Source: Aquabacterium sp. (GTDB lineage: Bacteria; Pseudomonadota; Gammaproteobacteria; Burkholderiales; Burkholderiaceae_C). From it: a stretch of DNA of 64,000 nt. The DNA is taken from NCBI RefSeq assembly GCF_030652515.1, contig NZ_JAUSAR010000169.1, forward strand, positions 60,200-124,199. Direction: 5' to 3'. Numbering within the stretch: the first letter of the stretch is position 1; the number at the start of each line of letters is the position of its first letter. The notes below the pieces were generated by a model, which saw only the letters and a list, made by a program, of their open reading frames with translations, did no database searches and was not told the DNA's origin. Below are positions 26,853 to 34,254 of the stretch, piece by piece. The position numbers and the translations under genes are program-made.

Positions 26853-27185
26853 CTATGGCGCGCTCAGATTGAGCGCAATCACGCCCAGCACGATGCAGCC
26901 CAACCCAGCGAGCCTGAGAGGCTGGGTCGGCTCGCCAAACCAGATCATGCCCACGATCGCGATGAGGGCGGTTCCGCTGGCGGCCCACACCGCATAGGTC
27001 AAACCCACCCCCAGTTGTTTGACCGACAGCGACATCAACCAGATGGCCACCGCGTAGCACAGACCACAGGCCAATGACGGCAGGAGGCGGGTGAAGCCTT
27101 CAGCGTACCGAAGGGCGATGGTGCCGACAACCTCGGCCAGCACGCTGGCCGCCAACAGCAACCATGCCTGAACAGATGAACCCAT
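26853..27185 (-). CDS. Small multidrug resistance (SMR) efflux protein
   Basis: 110 residues, four membrane helices. The essential acidic residue is Glu18 in SVLAEVVGTIALR; helix 3 shows GVGLTYAVWAASGTALIAIVG, as in EmrE/QacE-type drug-proton antiporters. Such proteins export quaternary ammonium or guanidinium compounds as dimers. ATG 27185 is preceded by AGAGAGG. Single gene, convergent with the PEP-CTERM gene 8 bases away. No guanidine riboswitch pattern was recognised upstream. Confidence 0.9.
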   Translation of the reverse strand: MGSSVQAWLLLAASVLAEVVGTIALRYAEGFTRLLPSLACGLCYAVAIWLMSLSVKQLGVGLTYAVWAASGTALIAIVGMIWFGEPTQPLRLAGLGCIVLGVIALNLSAP

Positions 27186-27265
27186 GAGATACCTCTCTCT
27201 CTTGGCCTGGCGCTTGTACCGAGCGCAGCCGCGAGACAAGGAGCGGTACCCCTGATAACAAAAGC

Positions 27266-28123
27266 TCAGTGCTCCACCGCCCGAGCCATCGACGCCCTGG
27301 ATCGCCGGACCTGCCGGTGGCTCCAGTCCAGGATCTCCAGTGTGCCATCAGGCCGCTCGACCAGCGCCGTCAGGCTTTCCACCCAGTCACCGTCATTGCA
27401 ATACAGCATGCCGTCGATGCTGCGGATCTCGGCATGGTGGATGTGCCCACACACCACGCCATGCACCTCGCGACGCCGGGCTTCGCGTGCCAAGGCTTCT
27501 TCGAAATCGCCCACATAGCTGACGGCCAGCTTGACCTTCAGCTTCAGGTACTTGGACAAGGACCAATAGGGCAGGCCCATGCGCGCCCGCACGGTGTTGA
27601 ACCAGCGGTTGACCTTCAGGGTGAACTCGTACGCCCAGTCCCCCACGTGCGCCAGCCATTGGGCGCACTGGATCACGCCGTCGTACAGGTCGCCGTGGGT
27701 GATCCACAAGCGCCGCCCGTCGGCGGTCAGGTGCGTCCACTCCGACGCCACCTCGATGCCGCCAAAGTTGTGACCGATGTACTTGCGGGCGAACTCGTCG
27801 TGGTTGCCCGGGATGAAAATGATGCGCGTGCCCTTGCGCGCCTTGCGCAGCAGCTTCTGGACCACGTCGTTGTGCGACTGAGGCCAGTACCAGTGGCGCC
27901 TGAGTTGCCAGCCGTCGATCACGTCACCCACCAGGTACAGGGTTTCGCACTCGACCTGCTTGAGGAAATCAAGCAAGGCCTCGGCCTGGCAACCTTGCGT
28001 GCCCAGGTGGATGTCGGAGATCCACACCGTTCGCACCTTGATGGCACCGGGCATGCCCTGCACCGACTCCTTCGGAGCCTTCAGCAACTCTCGCAGCAAA
28101 CCGGCATTCAGATCAGGGCGCAT
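27266..28123 (-). CDS. UDP-2,3-diacylglucosamine diphosphatase-like metallophosphatase
   Basis: 285 residues. Calcineurin-like phosphoesterase motifs are complete: WISDIHLGTQGC, LYLVGDVIDGW, IPGNHDEFAR, LWITHGDLYDG and GHIHHAEIR. The long helical insert (WFNTVRARMGLPYWSLSKYL) and the end YCNDGDWVESLTALVE match the LpxH-related group that acts on UDP-diacylglucosamine or related lipids. Canonical LpxH is about 240 residues, so this may be a paralogue with another lipid substrate. Location: cytoplasmic face of the membrane. Confidence 0.85.
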   Translation of the reverse strand: MRPDLNAGLLRELLKAPKESVQGMPGAIKVRTVWISDIHLGTQGCQAEALLDFLKQVECETLYLVGDVIDGWQLRRHWYWPQSHNDVVQKLLRKARKGTRIIFIPGNHDEFARKYIGHNFGGIEVASEWTHLTADGRRLWITHGDLYDGVIQCAQWLAHVGDWAYEFTLKVNRWFNTVRARMGLPYWSLSKYLKLKVKLAVSYVGDFEEALAREARRREVHGVVCGHIHHAEIRSIDGMLYCNDGDWVESLTALVERPDGTLEILDWSHRQVRRSRASMARAVEH

Positions 28124-28176
28124 GGGCCGAATGCTGCACCCCGATCGTGACAGTATTGTGTGAAGGCGTGCCGCGG

Positions 28177-28986
28177 TCAGCCAGGCCCTTCGCCCGGCAC
28201 CAGCACGGTGAGCTTCAGATCGGGATGCTGCGCCACCCGCAAGGTGAACTGCTCGTACTCGCGCCGCCCTGACCGGGCCTGCTCGAAAGCGCGCCGCCCG
28301 CCTTCGCGGCTCAGTACTTTCTGAGATCGCCAGGCCACGTCAAAAGCCCGGCTGGCAGAGCGCAACTCATCGACCAAGGCCTGGCGCACCGGATCGTCGC
28401 GCCAGGCGGCCGTGTCAGAGCGGTACTCTGCCACCAGGCGCTGCGCCCGCTCCGGCCAATCCACAATGAAGCTGGGCGCACGCGGGTGCAGGAACACGTA
28501 ACGCAGCAGATTGCGCGTCCCTCGCCCCTTGAGCCAATCTTCAAACAACAGGGTTGCCGGCCTGTTCCAGGCGATGGCATCCCAATGGCGGTCCAGGATG
28601 TAGGCGGGTGTGCGAATGACCTTGACCAGCTCGGCCAGTTGATGCGGCGCCGAGTGCTCCGCCGACGGGTGCTCGGGATCGGCCCGCGCCGCCAACTCGA
28701 ACAGGTAGGCGCGCTCGGCATTCGACAGGTGCAGCCCGGTCGCGATCGCGCTCAAGGTCTCGGTGGACACGGCCTGCGTGCGGCCCTGCTCGATCCAGGT
28801 GTACCAGGTGGGGCTGATGTGGCACAGCGTGGCCACCTCTTCGCGGCGCAGGCCGGGCGCGCGCCGCCTGAAGCCCGGCGGCAAGCCCACGTCCTCGGGA
28901 CGCAGTTGGTCCCGCTTGGCACGCAAGAACTCGCCCAACTGGTTCTGGGAGGCGGGTGTGGCGGCTGAAAGTGGGCGATTCCGCAT
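28177..28986 (-). CDS. Transcriptional regulator, HTH plus MmyB-like ligand domain
   Basis: 269 residues. The N-terminal XRE-type helix-turn-helix (LGEFLRAKRDQLRPEDVGLP, GLRREEVATLCHISPTWYTW, IEQGRTQAVSTETLSAIATG) leads into an MmyB-type PAS-like domain (about 105-260, TPAYILDRHWDAIAWNRPAT). These regulators often bind fatty-acyl ligands and act on a divergent neighbour. The gene is divergent from a methyltransferase gene with a 110-base gap holding repeats at 29020-29052, so the methyltransferase is a plausible target. Confidence 0.9.
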   Translation of the reverse strand: MRNRPLSAATPASQNQLGEFLRAKRDQLRPEDVGLPPGFRRRAPGLRREEVATLCHISPTWYTWIEQGRTQAVSTETLSAIATGLHLSNAERAYLFELAARADPEHPSAEHSAPHQLAELVKVIRTPAYILDRHWDAIAWNRPATLLFEDWLKGRGTRNLLRYVFLHPRAPSFIVDWPERAQRLVAEYRSDTAAWRDDPVRQALVDELRSASRAFDVAWRSQKVLSREGGRRAFEQARSGRREYEQFTLRVAQHPDLKLTVLVPGEGPG

Positions 28987-29019
28987 GTTCTGAAGTCCCT
29001 CAGCCTGTTGATTCCAGTA

Positions 29020-29052
29020 ATAGGATAACTGCCTATCTTGTACCAGGATAAC
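29020..29052. promoter_or_regulatory. Putative operator repeats between MmyB regulator and methyltransferase
   Basis: An inverted repeat ATAGG (29020-29024) / CCTAT (29032-29036) with a 7-base spacer overlaps a direct repeat AGGATAAC at 29022-29029 and 29045-29052, 23 bases apart. Both lie in the 110-base divergent gap. This is where the divergent regulator would be expected to bind; no binding data. Confidence 0.4.
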
Positions 29053-29096
29053 GAAACACCTAAGGTCGAGCCTCCCACCATCAAAACGGAGCCGCG

Positions 29097-29867
29097 ATGC
29101 GAACCCACCTCCAGACCAACCTCGACCAGTACAGCACCCAGGCCCAGGCTTACCTGGACAGCCCGGTCCACGCGCAAGGTCCTGACCTGGCCAGGGCGCA
29201 AGCCTTGGTCGCGCAGGCCATCCCAGCGAGCGGCCAGGCGCTGGACGTGGGCTGTGGCGCCGGTCACCTCAGCTTCGCGCTGGCACCGCACCTGTCCCAC
29301 GTCGTGGCACTCGACCCCTCACCCCCGATGCTGGCCACCGTGCAGCAAGCGGCCCGGGCGCGAGGCATGCACCACATCGAGGCCGTGCCATCCAGCGCAG
29401 AGCGCCTGCCCTTCCCCGATGCCAGCTTTGAACTCGTGTGCTCGCGTTACAGCGCCCACCACTGGACGGGGCTGGCACAAGCATTGAAAGAAATGCGCCG
29501 CGTGCTCAAGCCCGGTGGCCACTTGCTCATGATCGACGTGCAAGGCGAAGAAGACGCCTTGGTCGACAGCCATTTGCAAGCCATCGAGCTGCTCAGGGAC
29601 CGCTCGCATGTGCGCAATCGCACCGTCTCGCAATGGCGCGCCTTGCTGGCCGATGCGGGCTTCGCCAACGTGGTGCATGAAAGCTGGCCCGTGCACATCG
29701 ATTTCTCGTCTTGGGTGACCCGCATGCGAACACCCGCGTCGCGCGTGGCCATGATCCGCGAGGTGCAGTCCGATGCGCCACGGGAAGTGCAGGAAGCGCT
29801 GGCCATCGAGGCCGATGGCTCATTCACATTCACGACAGGCTTGTTCTGGGCACAGGCCAATGTTTGA
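29097..29867 (+). CDS. Class I SAM-dependent methyltransferase
   Basis: 256 residues. SAM-binding motif I is ALDVGCGAGHLSFALAP, followed by VVALDPSPPML, LPFPDASFELVCSRYSAHHW and MRRVLKPGGHLLMIDVQG. The overall layout is UbiE/YcgJ-like (Methyltransf_11). The acceptor is unknown. It is a lone gene facing an MmyB-type regulator across a short repeat-bearing gap, an arrangement typical of regulator-target pairs. Confidence 0.88.
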   Translation: MRTHLQTNLDQYSTQAQAYLDSPVHAQGPDLARAQALVAQAIPASGQALDVGCGAGHLSFALAPHLSHVVALDPSPPMLATVQQAARARGMHHIEAVPSSAERLPFPDASFELVCSRYSAHHWTGLAQALKEMRRVLKPGGHLLMIDVQGEEDALVDSHLQAIELLRDRSHVRNRTVSQWRALLADAGFANVVHESWPVHIDFSSWVTRMRTPASRVAMIREVQSDAPREVQEALAIEADGSFTFTTGLFWAQANV

Positions 29868-29946
29868 TGCCAATCAAGGCGGCCCAGCAAGGATGGACAA
29901 GGCAGGACTACACTGGGTCAAACCAAGCTGAGGAAAGAAGGCACCC

Positions 29947-30321
29947 ATGCAAGTCCTGCTGAACACCGATACCCACGTTGATGGCCGCCACGGCATGGCC
30001 GAGTTCCTCGAGTCCGAGGTCAAAGAAGCCTTGAGCCGCTTTGGCGATCACGTCACCCGCGTCGAAGCCCATGTGGCCGACGCGGTCAGCCATGCCAAGG
30101 CCCACCCGGACGACATCCATTGCACGCTGGAGGCTCGGCTGATCGGGCTGGAGCCCGTGATCGTCAAGGACCACGCGGCCTCGGCCCACCAGGCCATCCA
30201 AGGCGCGGTGGGCAAGCTCAAGCGCGCCGTGGGCACGGCCGTTGAAAAGCATGCGCCAAGGCGTGGCCCAAGTTTGTCGGACATCGCCGCCTCCAACACG
30301 GCGAGCCCCGACCAGGACTGA
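29947..30321 (+). CDS. HPF/RaiA family ribosome-associated protein (second copy)
   Basis: 124 residues with the same layout as the protein at 5519-5881: MQVLLNTDTHVDG, SRFGDHVTRVEAHVADA, CTLEARLIGLEPVIVKDHA, AIQGAVGKLKRAVGTAVEK. The two differ at many positions, so they are paralogues and not a recent copy. It has an S30EA-like fold without long C-terminal extension; a role in ribosome hibernation or stress protection is expected. GAAGG precedes the ATG. Convergent with the pirin gene. Confidence 0.85.
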   Translation: MQVLLNTDTHVDGRHGMAEFLESEVKEALSRFGDHVTRVEAHVADAVSHAKAHPDDIHCTLEARLIGLEPVIVKDHAASAHQAIQGAVGKLKRAVGTAVEKHAPRRGPSLSDIAASNTASPDQD

Positions 30322-30337
30322 GCCTGCCCAGCCGGGT

Positions 30338-31216
30338 TCAAACAGCCAGGCGACCCGCCTTGAAATCTTCCACCGCCTGGAAGATTTCTTCGTTGCTGTT
30401 CATCACAAAGGGCCCGTACTGCGCGATAGGCTCCCTGAGCGGCTGGCCCGCGATCAGCAAGGCACGTGTGGCGGCCTTCGCCGTCACCACCACGCCATCG
30501 CGGTCGGCCTCGTTTTTCAGGATGGCCATGCGTTGCGCCGCCACGGGCGTGTCCCCCACTCGCAGCTCGCCACGGTAAACGTAGATGAAGGCGTTGTGCG
30601 CGGCCGCCAATGGCTGCTCGAAGCGGGCGCCTTCGGGCAGGTGCAGATCCAGGTAAAGCGGCTGCGTGGCCTCGCGCTGCACCGCCCCGGCCACGCCATG
30701 GCTGCTGCCTGCGATCACACGCACGGTCACGCCCTCGTCCGTGGTGAACTCAGGAATGTCCGAGCTCTGGATGTCGCGGTACCAGGGCGCCGTCATCTTG
30801 TCCTTGGCGGGCAGGTTCAACCACAGCTGGAAGCCTTCCATGCGCCCTTCGTCCTGCTCAGGCAACTCGGAGTGGATCACGCCGCGACCAGCGGTCATCC
30901 ACTGCACGCCGCCGTTTTGCAGCAGGCCTTCGTGGCCGGCGCTGTCGCGGTGGCGCATGCGGCCCGCGATCATGTAGGTCACCGTTTCAAAGCCGCGGTG
31001 CGGGTGATCGGGGAAGCCGCCGATGTAGTCATCAGGGTTGTCGGTGCCAAAGGCATCGAGCATCAGGAATGGATCAAGCCGCCGCTGCAAGGGCTGCGTG
31101 AGCACTCGGGTCAGCTTGACGCCATCGCCATCGGAGGTGGCTTGGCCTGCGATCAGGCGCTCCACCTCGCGCGGATGGGAAACGGTGGACACAGTGTTCG
31201 TCAGGGTGGTGCTCAT
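30338..31216 (-). CDS. Pirin family protein
   Basis: 292 residues, bicupin. The signature PFLMLDAFGTDNPDDYIGG then FPDHPHRGFETVTYMIAG gives the metal-binding histidines; further GGVQWMTAGRGVIHSELPE and the C-terminal cupin end MNSNEEIFQAVEDFKAGRLA. Pirins bind a metal and some have quercetinase activity; many act in redox responses. AAGGAGCC lies before ATG 31216. It follows the azoreductase gene by 43 bases on the same strand, so the pair may be one LysR-controlled redox operon. Confidence 0.93.
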   Translation of the reverse strand: MSTTLTNTVSTVSHPREVERLIAGQATSDGDGVKLTRVLTQPLQRRLDPFLMLDAFGTDNPDDYIGGFPDHPHRGFETVTYMIAGRMRHRDSAGHEGLLQNGGVQWMTAGRGVIHSELPEQDEGRMEGFQLWLNLPAKDKMTAPWYRDIQSSDIPEFTTDEGVTVRVIAGSSHGVAGAVQREATQPLYLDLHLPEGARFEQPLAAAHNAFIYVYRGELRVGDTPVAAQRMAILKNEADRDGVVVTAKAATRALLIAGQPLREPIAQYGPFVMNSNEEIFQAVEDFKAGRLAV

Positions 31217-31259
31217 GCGGGGCTCCTTGCGTGGCGGATGAACCATTGAAACTCGCCCA

Positions 31260-31862
31260 TCAGGCGGGGATCACTTCCTCGATCTGGGCCTGGGCCGAGG
31301 CCAAGGCGTCCTGCTCGGCCTGCGGTCCCATGGCGATGCCCTCGGCGTATACGAACTGCACATCGGTCATGCCCAGGAAGGCCAGCACGGTCTTCAGATA
31401 AGGCACTTGCGTGTCGGCCGGAGTATTGCGGTACAGGCCGCCACGGGTCAGCGCCACGTAGACCTTCTTGCCGGTCAGCAAACCCACGGGGCCCTTCTCG
31501 GTGTAGGTGAAGGTGACCTTGGCGCGGGCGATGGCGTCGATCCAGTTCTTGAGCTGGGCGGGCACGCCAAAGTTGTACATGGGCACGCCCAGCACCAGCA
31601 CATCGGCGGCCTGGATTTCGGCGATCACGGCGTCGTCCACGGCCACGCGGGCGGCTTGCTCGGCGGTGCGTTGCTCAGCAGGGGTGAACAGGGCTTGCAG
31701 GGCGGGTTCGTCCAATTCAGCCAGCGGCGCGCGGCCCAGGTCACGCACGGTGACGGTGGCATCCCGCTGCTGGGTGCGCAGGCGCTCGACGATGGTGGCG
31801 GCCAGGCGGCTGGAGTGCGAAGCGTCAGGGCGCGAGCTGGAATTGATTTGCAGGATGTTCAT
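31260..31862 (-). CDS. azoR: FMN-dependent NADH azoreductase
   Basis: 200-residue flavodoxin-like reductase. FMN-binding parts: [18 protein letters not shown] at the N-terminus, [30 protein letters not shown] and [21 protein letters not shown] at the end. It reduces azo compounds and quinones by two-electron transfer. Start ATG 31862 with AAGGA upstream. Divergent from a LysR-type gene, with palindromes between; this is the usual arrangement for quinone- or aldehyde-responsive control. Confidence 0.95.
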   Translation of the reverse strand: MNILQINSSSRPDASHSSRLAATIVERLRTQQRDATVTVRDLGRAPLAELDEPALQALFTPAEQRTAEQAARVAVDDAVIAEIQAADVLVLGVPMYNFGVPAQLKNWIDAIARAKVTFTYTEKGPVGLLTGKKVYVALTRGGLYRNTPADTQVPYLKTVLAFLGMTDVQFVYAEGIAMGPQAEQDALASAQAQIEEVIPA

Positions 31863-31901
31863 GGTGAGTCCTTGGCAGAAAGTGTTGAAGCGATGGACTC
31901 A

Positions 31902-31970
31902 CTGTAATTATCCCTACAGGGTTGCGGAAGACCTCGAATTGGATAACATTGTTCCACCAATAGAACAATG
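31902..31970. promoter_or_regulatory. Divergent azoR-lysR control region with two inverted repeats
   Basis: Repeat A: CTGTA (31902-31906) / TACAG (31915-31919), 8-base spacer. Repeat B: CATTGTTC (31947-31954) / GAACAATG (31963-31970), perfect 8-bp arms with an 8-base spacer. The centres are 48 bases apart. Repeat B overlaps the first possible ATG of the LysR gene (31968). Such dyads fit LysR binding with autoregulation. Confidence 0.6.
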
Positions 31971-31976
31971 GTGGCG

Positions 31977-32963
31977 ATGATGAACGTGGAAGCGAACGAC
32001 CTCTTGCTCTTTGCCCGGGTGGTGGACGAGCACAGTTTCAGCCGCGCAGCCGAGCGCCTGGGCCTGCCCAAATCCACTGTGTCACGCCGCGTGTCGGCCC
32101 TGGAAGCCCAGTTGGGCGAGCGCCTGCTGCTGCGCACCACCCGCCAGTTGACCCTCACGGATTTTGGCCACAGCGTGCTGGAGCACGCGCACCAGATCGC
32201 CTCCGAGGTAGACGCCGCTTCCTTGCTGGCGCAGCACCGCCAGGTCCAACCCAGCGGGCGCCTGCGCGTGTCGATGCCGGCAGACTTCGCCACCAATGTG
32301 CTGGCCCCGATGCTGGCCACCTTCGTGCAGAAGTACCCCGCCATCTCGCTGGAGCTGGACCTCACGCCACGCCGCGTGGACCTGATCGGTGAGAACTTTG
32401 ACGTGGCCATCCGCATGGGCGACCTGCCCGACGACAGCACCCTGGCAGCCCGGCGCCTCGCCACGTTCACCGCAGGTCTGTATGCATCACCCCGCTACCT
32501 GGCGCGGCGCGGCCAGCCACCCGAGCCCGAAGCCTTGATGGAGCACGACGCCCTGCGCCTGCTGGGCCGCAGCGGCGACCCCGTGCCCTGGGTACTGCAC
32601 CGCGATCAGGCGCGCTGGGAGGGCATCCCACCCGGCCGCGCCACCGCCAACTCGCCCGAGGTGCTGATGCGCATGGCCCTGTCGGACGCGGGCATTGCGC
32701 TGGTCGGCGATCACTTCGTCGAGCCGCATCTGCGCAGTGGCGCCCTGGCCCCCGTGTTGCCCGACTGGCGCCCGCCCTCCACCGATGCCTGGGCCGTGTT
32801 CCCTGGCCGCCGCCTCATGCCAGCGCGCACACGGGTGCTGCTGGACGACATGCAAGCCGTCTTGTCGGGCCCCCAGTGCCAGGCCGAGGAAGCACGGATC
32901 GAAAAAACCCTGCGTCTTGCCAAGCTCACTGCACCGGGTAGTTGGCCCTCACAAAAGGAATGA
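31977..32963 (+). CDS. LysR-type transcriptional regulator
   Basis: About 328 residues. The N-terminal winged HTH shows DLLLFARVVDEHSFSRAAER, LGLPKSTVSRRVSALE and QLGERLLLRTTRQLTLT; the C-terminal effector domain starts near PSGRLRVSMPADF. It belongs to the CrgA/AaeR-like branch. Start is uncertain: ATG at 31968, 31977 and 31980 are in frame; I prefer one after the palindrome. It most likely controls the divergent azoR-pirin genes and itself. Its last 38 bases overlap the 3' end of the convergent phospholipase gene. Confidence 0.9.
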   Translation: MMNVEANDLLLFARVVDEHSFSRAAERLGLPKSTVSRRVSALEAQLGERLLLRTTRQLTLTDFGHSVLEHAHQIASEVDAASLLAQHRQVQPSGRLRVSMPADFATNVLAPMLATFVQKYPAISLELDLTPRRVDLIGENFDVAIRMGDLPDDSTLAARRLATFTAGLYASPRYLARRGQPPEPEALMEHDALRLLGRSGDPVPWVLHRDQARWEGIPPGRATANSPEVLMRMALSDAGIALVGDHFVEPHLRSGALAPVLPDWRPPSTDAWAVFPGRRLMPARTRVLLDDMQAVLSGPQCQAEEARIEKTLRLAKLTAPGSWPSQKE

Positions 32964-34155
32964 CCTGGTTGGCGATGATCTGGGCGGCCTTGGTCGTGGG
33001 GTGCAGCAAATCCCAGAACAGGTAGGTGTCGGCATTGGTGCAGCCTGGGCGGATGCCTTGCGTCTGCGCGTAGTTCAGCGAGTTGTCATCGTTGATGTCC
33101 AGGCAGGACTGGGTGGTGTTGGTGACACCGTAAGCCGCCGGGTTGTTGAGCATGTCATCGACCAAAGTTCGGGTGTCGAACAGGCGGATGTTCACCGTCG
33201 GGTTCTGCGACTTCAGCGTGGCCACCACGGACGCCACATCGGTGTTCAGCTGATTCACGTTGGCGAACAGCGCATCGCGTTCAGCCTGCGTCTTGAAGCC
33301 CATCGCGGCCGACATCTTGGGCGATTTGGACAGGTCGGGCACGTTCAGCACCAGGATGTTCTTGGCACCCGACGTGATCAGGCTTTGCAGGGCCGATCGC
33401 TCATTGGCCACGATCGACTCCACCGTGCGGCCATAGTTGATCAGATCGTTGGCGCCGATCAGCATGGTGAACAGGGTGTTGGCGGGCTTGTAGTTGCGCG
33501 CGCCTACCATGTAGTCCCGGTAGGACTGGACCTGCGACACCACGCCGGGGATCACGTAATAGTCATCAGCGGCCGCGCCACCCACGGCCCAGTTGTAGTT
33601 GGGCACGCCCAGGTTGTCGGTGAGGTACTCGTTCCAGACCTTGCCATTGGTGAAGCGGCCCGACAGGTAGCTGTGCGGGCTGGGCACTTCCCAGTGGGTG
33701 GCGTTGTACACGTTCTGGTTGTCCGAGACGCTGTCGCCGAACACGACGACCTTGCTGATCTTCGCGGGCTGCGTGACCGGGTCATGGGTCCAGATGGTGT
33801 AGTTCAGGCCGACCGGCGTGTCGGCCGCGGCGATCATCAACAAAGGCTGGCTCACGCCCATCAAGGTGAAGGTGTTCTGGCACACCGACTTCAAGGTGGT
33901 TTGCGAGGTGCTGGTGTAGAACATGTTCTTGATGCTGGTGACCCCGTCCTTGAACCAGTTGCCGCTGATTTTGTAGACCGACAGGATCGAGCCGTTGCGG
34001 GCCCACACGTAGTTGGACTCGGGGTCGGTGGTGGTGGAGTTGGCCTTGTAGAAGCACTTCATCTGGGTCGTGGTGTTCACGCCCAGGGCCATGGCCTGGC
34101 CAGCGGCCAGCAAGGCCAGTGCGCCCAGCACTGGGCGCAAGGTTGATGTGTTCAT
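32926..34155 (-). CDS. Thermolabile-hemolysin-like SGNH phospholipase
   Basis: 409 residues with a signal peptide (VLGALALLAAGQAMA). An N-terminal beta-rich domain (about 24-125: MKCFYKANSTTTDPESNYVW, NMFYTSTSQTTLKSVC, LNYTIWTHD) is followed by an SGNH hydrolase domain. Blocks: VVVFGDSVSDNQNV with Ser142, NWAVGGAAADD, MLIGANDLINYG, and WDLLHPT with the Asp and His. This two-part layout is that of Vibrio thermolabile / lecithin-dependent hemolysins, secreted phospholipase A2/acyltransferases. AAGGACC precedes ATG 34155. Confidence 0.85.
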   Translation of the reverse strand: MNTSTLRPVLGALALLAAGQAMALGVNTTTQMKCFYKANSTTTDPESNYVWARNGSILSVYKISGNWFKDGVTSIKNMFYTSTSQTTLKSVCQNTFTLMGVSQPLLMIAAADTPVGLNYTIWTHDPVTQPAKISKVVVFGDSVSDNQNVYNATHWEVPSPHSYLSGRFTNGKVWNEYLTDNLGVPNYNWAVGGAAADDYYVIPGVVSQVQSYRDYMVGARNYKPANTLFTMLIGANDLINYGRTVESIVANERSALQSLITSGAKNILVLNVPDLSKSPKMSAAMGFKTQAERDALFANVNQLNTDVASVVATLKSQNPTVNIRLFDTRTLVDDMLNNPAAYGVTNTTQSCLDINDDNSLNYAQTQGIRPGCTNADTYLFWDLLHPTTKAAQIIANQVIPFVRANYPVQ

Positions 34156-34217
34156 GGAGTGGTCCTTGGTTGAATGGGTTGGTGGCGCCATTGTTCAAGG
34201 CCACCCCCCAATCAACC

Positions 34218-34247
34218 ACCCCGCGTTCAAGGCTGCCCTCGCGGGGT
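34218..34247. other. Hairpin between hybrid kinase and phospholipase genes
   Basis: ACCCCGCG (34218-34225) pairs with CGCGGGGT (34240-34247), loop of 14 bases, just after the kinase stop on the minus strand. No T-run on either side, so it may be a rho-dependent or RNA-stabilising hairpin. Confidence 0.35.
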
Positions 34248-34254
34248 ATGTGAA

